A DNA stretch of 61,347 nucleotides from Arcicella sp043769985. GTDB taxonomy: Bacteria; Bacteroidota; Bacteroidia; Cytophagales; Spirosomataceae. The notes beneath the pieces are model-generated. The model was given only the letters and a program-made list of their open reading frames with translations, did not search any database and had not been told where the DNA came from. The stretch lies in assembly GCA_043769985.1 (NCBI GenBank), contig JAYVIV010000081.1, positions 1 through 61,347 on the forward strand, given 5' to 3'. This document shows positions 10,301 through 18,232 of this stretch, piece by piece. A program made the translations under genes and the position numbers. Within the stretch, counting starts at the first letter, position 1, and the number at the start of each line of letters is the position of its first letter.

Positions 10301-10697
10301 GACTTCCTGAATCGGCTTTTGCCACTGTGAAATGTTTACGATACCAACCCACACTGGTTTCGGGGAAAAGTCCGCCAACGGGTTTGTAGCCGTGCGATTC
10401 TACGTCAAAATTATCAACATGAGCAAAAGGCAAAGCCACCGCCCAGTCGTGCGGAAGGTTTAGGTTTGTCCAAGTGCTATCCTTATATTTTAGGTCAATT
10501 GCCGTGTTAGTATGTCCCGAACCTGCCTTATTAAACACATTTTGAATGCTATAATTAAAGTCTTTTTCGGGATTGGCGGTATGTCCAAAATGGAATTTCC
10601 AATTAGCATCAAAATCTATTTTTTGTCTTTGTGCCAAAGTGCCAAAAGAAATGAAGAAAAAAGCGAAAATGTGTAATGTGGTTTTAATACTTTGCAT
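7305..10697 (-). CDS. GH2 beta-galactosidase fused to GH53 endo-beta-1,4-galactanase
   Basis: An 1130-residue bifunctional enzyme. The ATG at 10697 gives a clean signal peptide ending GTLAQ; the frame is open 27 codons further but the extra part is unlike a signal. Residues about 25-600 are GH2: sugar-binding jelly roll, immunoglobulin-like domain and TIM barrel with acid/base E436 (SIGNEEGY) and nucleophile E511 (IIGTEMGS). Residues about 600-815 are two beta-sandwich domains. Residues about 820-1130 are a complete GH53 domain with acid/base E969 (QIGNEINHG) and nucleophile E1071 (VVEYS). The GH53 half should cut beta-1,4-galactan internally, and the GH2 half should release galactose from the ends. 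The product is probably periplasmic because it lacks a lipobox. It lies between the stand-alone GH53 gene and galK. Confidence 0.9.
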   Translation of the reverse strand: MQSIKTTLHIFAFFFISFGTLAQRQKIDFDANWKFHFGHTANPEKDFNYSIQNVFNKAGSGHTNTAIDLKYKDSTWTNLNLPHDWAVALPFAHVDNFDVESHGYKPVGGLFPETSVGWYRKHFTVAKADSGSRFQIQFDGIFRDANIWVNGFYLGNNKSGYIGVNYDITDFLNYDKDNVIVVRVDASQYEGWFYEGAGIYRHVWLNKYNNTHIISDGIFAYSTVQNNKANITVETTVANENFTTMPYSISTSLVDRTGKIVSKSAEESFSANVNEEKITKQILSLNMPKLWSLEDPYLYQIVVEIKQSGQIIDKKTIKFGIRTIEIKPSGLFLNGKYIKIYGTNNHQDHAGVGSALPDYLQYYRVSLLKNMGVNAYRTSHNAPTPELLDACDSLGMLVMDENRLLNSGAENLNQFERLLKRDRSRASVFMWSIGNEEGYIQTNTNGKRVAMTLIAKQKQLDPTRTCTYAADLANVFRGVNEVIPVRGFNYREKGVEAYHKDHPNQPIIGTEMGSTVTTRGIYEKDLIRAYLPDQDITAPWWASTAEAWWKLAAPNDYWLGGFIWTGFDYRGEPTPYKWPNISSHFGIMDVCGFPKNIYYYYQSWWTDKDVLHIAPHWNWREKRGQPIDVWVNSNADNVELFLNGKSLGKKEMPRNSHLNWSVNYEAGKLEAIAYKKGKKLTAKVETTGLPFEVVVTPYKTTTLADGKDATIINISVVDKEGREVPDADNLIKFSLQGNGKIIGVGNGDPSSHEPDKCADGMWQRALFNGHCQVIIQAGTTPDMIKFEAKSAGLLAGNTDIITVSLEKVALINIDKNYQINYVSAKSVDKMVGADISFLPQLEDQGLKFSDKGVEKDAIQILKEHGINYVRLRIFNDPANENGYSPKKGFCDLENTKRMAKRVKDAGLKLLLDFHYSDTWADPGKQYKPKAWEGLSFTDLKKALYDYTKKVMQELKNQGTSPDMVQIGNEINHGIVWPEGNVNNPDGLAQLLNAGTAAVKSVEPNTQMMLHVALGGQNHESVSFIDNMVARGVTFDVIGESYYPKWHGTVDDLRDNLSNLSTRYNKDVIVVEYSQLKEEVNKIAFEVPNGRGKGTCIWEPLSTWESFFDRDGKSNKFLAVYDEISKQFLLK

Positions 10698-10723
10698 GAT
10701 TATAAAAATGAAATGATTTAGGT

Positions 10724-10754
10724 TTAAAAAAACCTCTGAAATTTCAGAGGTTTT
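10724..10754 (-). terminator. Intra-operon terminator-like hairpin
   Basis: A perfect palindrome with 13-base arms (AAAACCTCTGAAA) is followed on the minus strand by seven T residues. It lies between the stand-alone GH53 gene and the GH2-GH53 gene, so it could end or attenuate transcription within the locus. Confidence 0.6.
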
Positions 10755-10802
10755 AGGAATACAAAAAATAATTTTCAACCTAATTGTTAATATCCCAAGA
10801 TT

Positions 10803-11852
10803 TTAGAAAAAGGCATTCATCGCTACCGTAGGTTTGCCCGAATTATCAAACGCTCCCAAACTGTAACCCACCCAATTGCCATACGCTTGTGGTTCCCAAT
10901 ACAAAACTCCAAGCCCTTTATTGCCACTCACGGACTTTATTTTGGTAATAATATCGTCTAAAAAAGATTTGCAATCAACGGCTTTGTCCCACGGCATTCC
11001 AACTTCCACAATCATTACTTCTTTGTCGTAACGAGCCACCATATCGTTCATATTAGCCAAACATTGTTGGTTTACTGTCACCAAATCCACCTTTGCATAA
11101 GATGGGTAAAGGGACATTCCGATGACATCATATTTAGCTCCATTAGATTTTAGTCCGTCAAACATCCATCTAAAAAGTCCATTGTCATAACCATTTGAAA
11201 TATGAACAATTACTTTTGCATTCGGGAAAACGGATTTTACACCATCGTAACCCGCATTTATCATCATGGCAAAATTGTTCATATTGACCGATGCCTTTCC
11301 TTCAGGCCACAACATTCCGTTGTTAGTTTCATTACCCACTTGTACCCACTCGGGCGAAATATTATTCTTTTTTAATTCTGATAAAACTTCAATGGTATGC
11401 TTTCCGATGGACTCTTTCAAGCCGTTTATGTCTAAAATATTCCATGCGGCGGGTTTTGTTTGTTTTCCTGGGTCTGCCCAATTATTGCTGTAATGAAAAT
11501 CAATCATAATTCGCATTCCTAAGGCTTTTGCCCGAAGAGCCTTCACCACTACATCAGCAGTATTATTGTAGGCTGGCGAAGGATTTACCCACACCCGCAA
11601 ACGAATCGAATTCATGCCCAAAGATTTCATCAAAGCAATACATTCCATTTCTTTTCCAGAGGTATTATAGAATTTTTTGCCTTCCGCTTCCATCTGCGTA
11701 ATCCAACTTATATCCGCACCTTTGGCGAAATTTGAGGTATTTGTTGGCGTAGTTGGTGGAGTAATGGGCGTGAGATTTCCACCTTTACTTTCGTCCTGTC
11801 CACAAGATGAAAGGGAAGATAGGGTAAAGAGTAAGAGAATGATTTTGTTCAT
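10803..11852 (-). CDS. GH53 arabinogalactan endo-beta-1,4-galactanase, lipoprotein
   Basis: A 349-residue enzyme that cleaves beta-1,4-linked galactan side chains of pectin. The N-terminus is a lipoprotein signal (LSSLSSC, lipid-attachment Cys17) followed by a proline/threonine-rich linker, as in surface-exposed PUL enzymes. The GH53 domain spans about residues 42-349, with conserved FHYSNNWADPGKQ, acid/base E175 (VQVGNETNNG) and nucleophile E283 (IVEVGMPWD). It is clearly related to the C-terminal half of the next gene. Together they suggest a surface endo-enzyme followed by a periplasmic one. It follows the SusE-like gene by about 100 bases. Confidence 0.92.
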   Translation of the reverse strand: MNKIILLLFTLSSLSSCGQDESKGGNLTPITPPTTPTNTSNFAKGADISWITQMEAEGKKFYNTSGKEMECIALMKSLGMNSIRLRVWVNPSPAYNNTADVVVKALRAKALGMRIMIDFHYSNNWADPGKQTKPAAWNILDINGLKESIGKHTIEVLSELKKNNISPEWVQVGNETNNGMLWPEGKASVNMNNFAMMINAGYDGVKSVFPNAKVIVHISNGYDNGLFRWMFDGLKSNGAKYDVIGMSLYPSYAKVDLVTVNQQCLANMNDMVARYDKEVMIVEVGMPWDKAVDCKSFLDDIITKIKSVSGNKGLGVLYWEPQAYGNWVGYSLGAFDNSGKPTVAMNAFF

Positions 11853-11900
11853 TTTACTTTTTGATTTTTTGTTTTTGTAGGGTATAAGTTTATTGGACTA

Positions 11901-11931
11901 ACGCTGGCTGGGTTCAAAACCCAGCCAGCGT
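11901..11931. repeat. GC-rich perfect hairpin
   Basis: Perfect inverted repeat of 14-base arms (ACGCTGGCTGGGTT) with a three-base loop, between the SusE-like and GH53 genes. The T-rich flank is on the plus side, opposite to the direction of transcription, so it is more likely a REP-like palindrome or mRNA-stability hairpin than a terminator. Confidence 0.7.
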
Positions 11932-11956
11932 TTTATCTTTCCCACTATCCAAATAT

Positions 11957-13276
11957 CTACTTTTTCTTAATCGTATAAGTTGGTTTTGGCGTACTAATGA
12001 GATTGAGTTCAATGTCGTAAGTTCCAACGGTTGCCACAGGAATATTGGCACCGTTGATTTCTAAACTTAAATCATTGCCATCATCACCATAATTGATACT
12101 CCAATCATTGTTCATTCTGAATTTCATATCACCCGCTTTGAGTTTTACACCATTAGCTACCCAAACACCTGCATCCTTAAAAAAGTTAGGAATAAATTGT
12201 ACGTCTGGACCATCCCAACCATTTGGAGCGGCAGGACCAACAATCCCTGGAATTGAAGTTTTTTCAATTTTCACTTCTAATGTATTTGGGTTAAAGGTAA
12301 TTAAATAAACTCCTTTCTTAATCGGAATATTATCTCCGTTCAGTTCCAAAGACCCATTATTGCCAGTGTCACCATAATTAATACTCCAATCATTATTTTT
12401 ACGAATTTTTATATCGCCATCAACAAAATTTCCTAATGCTCTAAATTGGTCAGTTGCAGGGTCATAGAAAAAGTCTAAATCGGGTCCATTCCAACCATTT
12501 GGAGCAGCCGAACCCACAATTCCCCAAGAGAATTTTTCTACTTTCACCAAAAGTTTATTACTGTCAAAGGTGATTTTGTATGAACCCGCTTTCACCGTAA
12601 TATTAGCCCCGTTTAATTCGAGTGTACCGTCATTTCCGTTATCTCCGTAGTTTACTGACCATTGATTATTTTCACGAATTTTAATGTCTCCGTCCGTCAA
12701 TTTTGCGTAGCACACAAACACACCCGTTGATGAAAGCGTTTTGTAGAAAGGCACGTCTGGACCATCCCAGCCATTTGGGGCGGCTGAACCTACCAAACCC
12801 CACGGAGAATTCAGGTCGAGACGGTCTAAATAAGCTGCCGTTGTAAACTTTTTCACCTCAGATTTTTGGATTAAATCGGCACTTAAAATGGACTCAACCA
12901 TGAATTCTAAACTGGCAGTTTCCTTTGGCTTAAAGCCCATTCCAGCCAATAAACCGTTTAGTTGCTTGTTTGTCCAACTATACGTGGTAGCATTACCCGT
13001 TGAAAATGATTGAGCCATTTTGAAATTATTCCCCGCTTTATCAACCAATAAACGATACGTTACAGCCGCACTGTAACCGTACTCTGGTTTTGTCCAAGAA
13101 ACGGTGAGGGAATTTGCATCGGGGGTATCTTTTGATAATATTGCATTGCTTGCTGATAATGAAAGCCCTGAAGTTGCGTTGGATTTCATTACGGTCTTTA
13201 ATTCATCGTTTTCACAAGAAAAAAGAAACAGCCCTAAAACACTCGCAATAAGATATTTTTTGAATATGTTTTTCAT
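11957..13276 (-). CDS. SusE/SusF-like outer-membrane glycan-binding lipoprotein with three tandem repeats
   Basis: A 439-residue lipoprotein. The ATG at 13276 gives MKNIFKKYLIASVLGLFLFSC, ending in a lipobox cysteine; the frame is open 18 codons further, but that part runs into an inverted repeat. Residues about 20-155 resemble the SusE N-terminal domain (TVSWTKPEYGYSAAVTYRL). The rest is three tandem repeats of about 95 residues, each with G.VG.AAPNGW.GPD and WS.NYGD.GN..SLE.NG.NI, like SusF/SusE starch-binding modules. The expected role is to hold galactan on the cell surface beside SusD. It is encoded directly after SusD. Confidence 0.82.
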   Translation of the reverse strand: MKNIFKKYLIASVLGLFLFSCENDELKTVMKSNATSGLSLSASNAILSKDTPDANSLTVSWTKPEYGYSAAVTYRLLVDKAGNNFKMAQSFSTGNATTYSWTNKQLNGLLAGMGFKPKETASLEFMVESILSADLIQKSEVKKFTTAAYLDRLDLNSPWGLVGSAAPNGWDGPDVPFYKTLSSTGVFVCYAKLTDGDIKIRENNQWSVNYGDNGNDGTLELNGANITVKAGSYKITFDSNKLLVKVEKFSWGIVGSAAPNGWNGPDLDFFYDPATDQFRALGNFVDGDIKIRKNNDWSINYGDTGNNGSLELNGDNIPIKKGVYLITFNPNTLEVKIEKTSIPGIVGPAAPNGWDGPDVQFIPNFFKDAGVWVANGVKLKAGDMKFRMNNDWSINYGDDGNDLSLEINGANIPVATVGTYDIELNLISTPKPTYTIKKK

Positions 13277-13291
13277 GATTTTTTTGTTTAC

Positions 13292-13353
13292 GTAGGACAG
13301 GTTTCCAACCTGTCTTTTTTTGTTTTGCAAGACAGGTTAGAAACCTGTCCTAC
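13292..13353. repeat. Nested inverted repeat between susD- and susE-like genes
   Basis: Two 23-base arms (GTAGGACAGGTTTC-CAACCTGTC and its near-complement) face each other, and each arm is itself a small palindrome. It looks like a REP-type element. It starts 4 bases after the SusD stop and ends 15 bases before the SusE-like start. Confidence 0.75.
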
Positions 13354-13356
13354 ATT

Positions 13357-14967
13357 TTAATATCCTTTATTCTGAACCAAATTTGGATTTGATGATAAAT
13401 CATTCGTTGGAATTGGGTAAAGATTATATTTATCTTCAACGCCTCTTCCGCCCACAATTCCACCTTTCCAAGCCCATAAATATCCAATAGTTGTAAACTT
13501 TTTATAACGGATTAAATCAGTACGGCGATGAGCCTCATAATATAATTCACGACCTCTTTCATCCAAGATAAAATCAAGCGTTAATTGCCCTGCGGTAATA
13601 TTTCCCGTATTTTTCCCTGCATAAGCACGGGTTCTTAATTGGTTAATGTACGTCAAGGCAGTTGCGACATCTCCGCCCGTTCCACCACGTAAAACGGCTT
13701 CGGCATAAATCAAATTTATTTCTCCTAAACGGAACAAAGGAAAGTCAATATCCGTCCAGTTTCCTGCGGCATCGGCATTTGGTGCTGCGGATCCAGTTCT
13801 GGTTTTATTACGGTATTTTGTGGTTGAATAACCATCCGTTCCCACGTACAAATCAGTCATATTTTTGTTTTGTCCTACCGTATAAAACTGCGGACGTTTG
13901 TCAGTATTTCCCGTTTGGTCAGTGAATAAATCAACAAAATTTTGGGTTGTTCTCAAACCGCCCCAATTTCCGCTCGTACCAGAAATTGAACCTGGAACTG
14001 CTGCTGGACCGTGCGTTAAATACGTGGTGCCACCCCAGTTTTGAGTATATTTTGCATCGTAGGCAATCATAAAAAGGTTTTCATCTTTATTCAAATGATT
14101 ATCCGCAAGCGTTAATTCTCTATAATCTGGATGAAGCGTATAGTTTGCCGCCTTTATTTTGCTTGCGTAGGTGATTGCCTCCGTGTATTTTGGTGTACCT
14201 ACGTAAACTTCAGCATTCAAATATAATCTCGCCAATAATGCCCAAGCCGCTGATTTTTCGGCTCTTGGATATTCATTTTGCCCAGGAGCAAGTAAGTCAT
14301 TTTCGATTGCCTTCAATTCTGTTTCGATGTAAGCAAACAAATCTTTACGCTGAATTTGCTTCGGTAAACCCGTTCCGATGGCATCATTTTCAGTTACAAA
14401 AGGAGGATTTCCAAATAAATCCATCAAAACCCAATATTGATACGCTCGCAAAAATCTGGCTTCGGCTCTGAATTTACGGATATTGTCGGCATCCGTTCCA
14501 GAGATTCCTCTTTTACTCAAATTATCATCAGAAGATTGACGAATAAAATCATTGCAAAGTGTAATTTGGAAAAATGAACGATAATAAACTCCGTTTACAA
14601 TTGGGTTCACAGATGACCAATTCATTTCTTTCAACCCTTTGATTCCTGCATCATTTTGCCAAGTCCAAGAGGCTTCGTCAGTGGTTAATTCCTGTAAATT
14701 CCAGTACAATCTCAAAAAGTCAGAATTCCCTTCATCCGCAATAATTTCCTTAGGAACATCGGGGTTACCCGTTCCGCCCGTATTACCCGTGAGGGCAAAC
14801 GCACCATATACTTTTGCAAGCGATTGTTTATAACCTGCTGGCGTTTTATAAACGGTTTCGGAAGTAATATCATTAGTTGGCAATAAATCTAATTTATCCG
14901 TACAAGCACTTGTAAATGAGAGTATTGCACTCATTGAGAGGGCTATTTTTATATGTATTTTTTTCAT
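13357..14967 (-). CDS. SusD/RagB-family glycan-binding lipoprotein (galactan locus)
   Basis: A 536-residue outer-membrane lipoprotein that captures oligosaccharides and closes the lid over the SusC channel. Seen here: signal with lipobox SFTSAC; the SusD N-terminus DLLPTNDITSETVYKTPAGYKQSL; helical TPR-like middle (EARFLRAYQYWVLMDLFGNPP); and the typical end ELYYEAHRRTDLIRY...YPIPTNDLSSNPNLVQNKGY. It starts 18 bases after SusC on the same strand, the standard SusCD arrangement. Confidence 0.95.
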   Translation of the reverse strand: MKKIHIKIALSMSAILSFTSACTDKLDLLPTNDITSETVYKTPAGYKQSLAKVYGAFALTGNTGGTGNPDVPKEIIADEGNSDFLRLYWNLQELTTDEASWTWQNDAGIKGLKEMNWSSVNPIVNGVYYRSFFQITLCNDFIRQSSDDNLSKRGISGTDADNIRKFRAEARFLRAYQYWVLMDLFGNPPFVTENDAIGTGLPKQIQRKDLFAYIETELKAIENDLLAPGQNEYPRAEKSAAWALLARLYLNAEVYVGTPKYTEAITYASKIKAANYTLHPDYRELTLADNHLNKDENLFMIAYDAKYTQNWGGTTYLTHGPAAVPGSISGTSGNWGGLRTTQNFVDLFTDQTGNTDKRPQFYTVGQNKNMTDLYVGTDGYSTTKYRNKTRTGSAAPNADAAGNWTDIDFPLFRLGEINLIYAEAVLRGGTGGDVATALTYINQLRTRAYAGKNTGNITAGQLTLDFILDERGRELYYEAHRRTDLIRYKKFTTIGYLWAWKGGIVGGRGVEDKYNLYPIPTNDLSSNPNLVQNKGY

Positions 14968-14985
14968 GTTTTTGTTTTTGAAGAA

Positions 14986-17964
14986 TTAAAAATCAAGATT
15001 AAGTCCCAAGGCTAAAATTCGTGGACGTGGGTACAAATTATTATCAATTCCACCACTTACTTCAGGGTCTAAACCTTTGTATTTTGTGAGGATAAAGACA
15101 TTTTGAACGTTGGCATTCAATCGAAGATTGGCAGTTCCGCCCAATACTTTTCCAAAATCGTAGCTCACATTGGCATTATCCATACGTAAAAAAGAAGCAT
15201 TTTGAATGTAATAATCACTCAATAATTGCTGACTATTTCCTTTAAATTGCGTTTCTAAATAATTGGTTGAAGCATTATATAAAACTGAGTTGCCTGTAAT
15301 CTGATTCAACACACCCGATTGACTATAATTGTTGTTGTAAACGTAATTATCGAACGAAGCACGCATCACAAAACCAATGTTCCATTTTTTATAGTTTACT
15401 GAGTTGCTCATGCCCAAAAACACTTTTGGAATTGAACTTTTTCCTTTGTAAAGGTCATTCTGATTAATAATTCCGTCACCGTCTCTATCCACAAAAACAC
15501 CTTCGATGGCTTTGCCATTTTCGCCATATACTTGTTGGTATAAATTGAAAGTGTTTCTGCTAACACCTACGGCATTTATGAAGGCAAACTGTCCTCCAAC
15601 ACCGCCTGCAATCGCACCAGAAGGAAAGCCTGCGTAGTTTTTATCCTGCGGAACAACCGTTAAATTGGTGATGGTATTTTGGTTATAAGTTGCATTAAAA
15701 TCAAGATTCCAAGTCAAATTATTTTTTCTGATAGGTTGCGTATTAATGCTAAATTCAACGCCTTTATTTTCCATTGACCCCACGTTTGCCACAATAAATG
15801 CCGTGAAATTTGTTCCTGCGGGTTGTGGAATATTATTTAAAAGGTCTTTGGTATTTTTCACGTAAAAATCAATACTTCCCGATACACGATTATTGAAAAG
15901 ACCGTAATCAATCGCTAAGTTGGTTGAAGCCGTTTCTTCCCACTTTCTATTACTATAAAATCCTCCTGGGCGAAATCCTTGCAAATAAGAATCGCCAAAT
16001 TGGTACGAAGCATTTGCCGCACTAAGGGCGAAATAAGAGATATAATCATAGTTTCCGATACCGTCTTGTTGTCCCGTTACGCCATAACTTGACCGAACTT
16101 TAAGGGCAGAAACGACTTTGCTATTTTTCAAAAAGGCTTCATCTTTCACGTTCCAAGCCAACGCAATGGATGGAAAAAGTCCCCATCTATTGGCAGGGGC
16201 AAAACGAGAAGAACCATCACGGCGAAGCGTTGCCGTTAAGAAATAGCGGTCTTTGAAAGCGTAATTAGCACGTCCAAAAAAGGAAATCAAGGTATTTTCT
16301 GGCGTATCAAATGGAAAAGCTGGGTCGGTATTTACGTATTTTACGCCTCTTGCATTATATGAAGGATAATTATAATTGGTCGTTTTGTAGTTATTAAATG
16401 AATATCCCGCCAATATATCAAACTTACTTTCAATTGATTTTAGGTCTTTGGTGTAATTCAAATAAAACTCTAACAACGTATTACTTTTAGTCTGTTTGTA
16501 ACTATTATTTGAACCACCAACGCCCCTTGCCAAATAGCCATTCGCTGAACTATCAGATTCATAAATAGTTCCTGCACCTTTTGAAATATCGTAGCCCAAG
16601 TTCAAATTTGCCCGTAATTCTGGTAAAAAGTGGAATTTGTAGTCTAACTGAATATTACCAATACTTCGTTGCGGAGAACTTTCATCAAAGCGTTGTTCCA
16701 ATAAACCCAATGGATTTCTGCCCGCCAAATTTACTAATCCCGTCGCACTGGTTTTGTCTAACCATTCATAATAACCGCCAAAACGTTGCTTTCCTTCGGT
16801 GGCATAAATGGGTTGTGTTGGGTCGAAACTAATGGCGGCTCCAATCGCTCCAGTATTGCCAAAACGTGCTTTTTGCAAACTTCCTTTCAAGTTAATATCC
16901 ACCTTCAAATGATTCTCGAAAAAAGTAGGATTCAAACTAATACCGATGGATGTTCTCTGCAAATTGTCGGTTTTTAAAATACCGTTCTGATTCTGGAAAC
17001 CCAACGAAACTCGGTAGGGAAGAATGCCTGCTTGTCCACTGATACTAAGGTTATTATCGGTTGCCAAAGCCTGACGATAAATGGCATCTTGCCAGTCGGT
17101 ATTGGCAGTTCCAAGCATGGCTTTTTGGGCAGCAGAACCTTTTTCATTAACAACGGCTCTGAATTGGTCGGCACTCAAAACACTTACTTTTTTAACAAGC
17201 GTTGACATTGAATTGACCGAAGAAAAATTAATTTTCATCGCTCCTTTTCCTTTCTTTGTGGTGATAATAATAACGCCATTTGAGGCTCTCGTTCCGTAAA
17301 TGGCGGATGCCGAAGCATCTTTCAATACCGTAAAAGATTCAATATCGTTCGGATTGATAAAACTTAAAGGATTGCTTGCTCCTGAAACGGCGTCATTATC
17401 CAAAGGAACGCCATCAATCACAATTAAAGGATTATTACTGGCACTCAAAGATGAGCCACCTCGAATACGAATGGTACTTCCCGCTCCTGGTTGTCCGCTG
17501 TTTGAAATGATGGAAACCCCAGGGACTTTACCCGCAATTAATTGTTCTGGCGTAGTAATCACGCCCGTTTGGAAATCTTTTGAGTTGATGGTAGTAACCG
17601 CTCCCGTTAAATCTTTCTTTCTGGAAGTTCCGTAACCTACCACTACAACTTCATCTAAACCCATTGTAATTTCTGTCATTACTAAGTTGAATACATCAGA
17701 TGAACCAATTTTTTTTTCGATTTTAGAAAAACCAATAGAGGTAAAAATCAACACATCGCCCTCTGTGGCAGCAATACTAAATTCACCTTTGGCATTACTG
17801 ATGGTGGCGGTTTTCTTGTTTTGAACGGTTATCGTAACTCCCGGGATTGGCAATTGAGATGAATCAATAATTTGACCTTTAACGGTTCTTTGTTGGGCTT
17901 GCATACTGATTGTCGTTAAGAGACAGATGAGAATTAGGCCATAATATCGTAATCGTTTTTTCAT
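14986..17964 (-). CDS. SusC/RagA-family TonB-dependent transporter (galactan locus)
   Basis: A 992-residue outer-membrane beta-barrel that imports oligosaccharides using TonB energy. Signal peptide (ending SMQAQ), carboxypeptidase-regulatory-like domain at about 25-105, TonB box region DEVVVVGYG, plug domain with IRIRGGSSLSASNNPLIVIDG and the SusC signature VLKDASASAIYGTRASNGVI, then the barrel ending in an aromatic residue (LGLNLDF). It is the first gene of the minus-strand galactan operon and diverges from the hybrid sensor gene at 18233, its probable activator. Confidence 0.96.
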   Translation of the reverse strand: MKKRLRYYGLILICLLTTISMQAQQRTVKGQIIDSSQLPIPGVTITVQNKKTATISNAKGEFSIAATEGDVLIFTSIGFSKIEKKIGSSDVFNLVMTEITMGLDEVVVVGYGTSRKKDLTGAVTTINSKDFQTGVITTPEQLIAGKVPGVSIISNSGQPGAGSTIRIRGGSSLSASNNPLIVIDGVPLDNDAVSGASNPLSFINPNDIESFTVLKDASASAIYGTRASNGVIIITTKKGKGAMKINFSSVNSMSTLVKKVSVLSADQFRAVVNEKGSAAQKAMLGTANTDWQDAIYRQALATDNNLSISGQAGILPYRVSLGFQNQNGILKTDNLQRTSIGISLNPTFFENHLKVDINLKGSLQKARFGNTGAIGAAISFDPTQPIYATEGKQRFGGYYEWLDKTSATGLVNLAGRNPLGLLEQRFDESSPQRSIGNIQLDYKFHFLPELRANLNLGYDISKGAGTIYESDSSANGYLARGVGGSNNSYKQTKSNTLLEFYLNYTKDLKSIESKFDILAGYSFNNYKTTNYNYPSYNARGVKYVNTDPAFPFDTPENTLISFFGRANYAFKDRYFLTATLRRDGSSRFAPANRWGLFPSIALAWNVKDEAFLKNSKVVSALKVRSSYGVTGQQDGIGNYDYISYFALSAANASYQFGDSYLQGFRPGGFYSNRKWEETASTNLAIDYGLFNNRVSGSIDFYVKNTKDLLNNIPQPAGTNFTAFIVANVGSMENKGVEFSINTQPIRKNNLTWNLDFNATYNQNTITNLTVVPQDKNYAGFPSGAIAGGVGGQFAFINAVGVSRNTFNLYQQVYGENGKAIEGVFVDRDGDGIINQNDLYKGKSSIPKVFLGMSNSVNYKKWNIGFVMRASFDNYVYNNNYSQSGVLNQITGNSVLYNASTNYLETQFKGNSQQLLSDYYIQNASFLRMDNANVSYDFGKVLGGTANLRLNANVQNVFILTKYKGLDPEVSGGIDNNLYPRPRILALGLNLDF

Positions 17965-18097
17965 GTTGGGATTGCATTTATAATTATAATACTATTTAAT
18001 ATTTGGATAGTCAAAATTAAGAAGGTTATTTTAGCCACTTTTATCTCAGAAGTCATAATTTTAGTGCTATCAGTCAATTTTTGGCGGATTTGACTCA

Positions 18098-18193
18098 GTC
18101 TGAATTTGGATTCGTAGGATTTATGGATTTTTAGGATTAAAATTCGATGTAAAATCCAAAAAATCCATTAATCTGGTGAATCCTAATTCAGAC
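18098..18193. repeat. Imperfect long inverted repeat in the susC/HTCS divergent region
   Basis: Arms of about 43 bases (starting GTCTGAATTTGGATTC and ending GAATCCTAATTCAGAC) with A/T-rich GGATTT-type words between them. The word pattern resembles a dispersed Bacteroidota intergenic repeat known to me as GGATTTA..GGATTTT. It explains the open frame upstream of the sensor start and is not likely to be translated. Confidence 0.65.
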
Positions 18194-18232
18194 GAGGTCG
18201 CCCAGATAACAAAATCTCATTTCCCTCAACAA

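Noticed and set aside
18176..18232. Longer N-terminus for the hybrid sensor
   Set aside because: Those codons lie in a long inverted repeat, and the signal peptide only makes sense from 18233.
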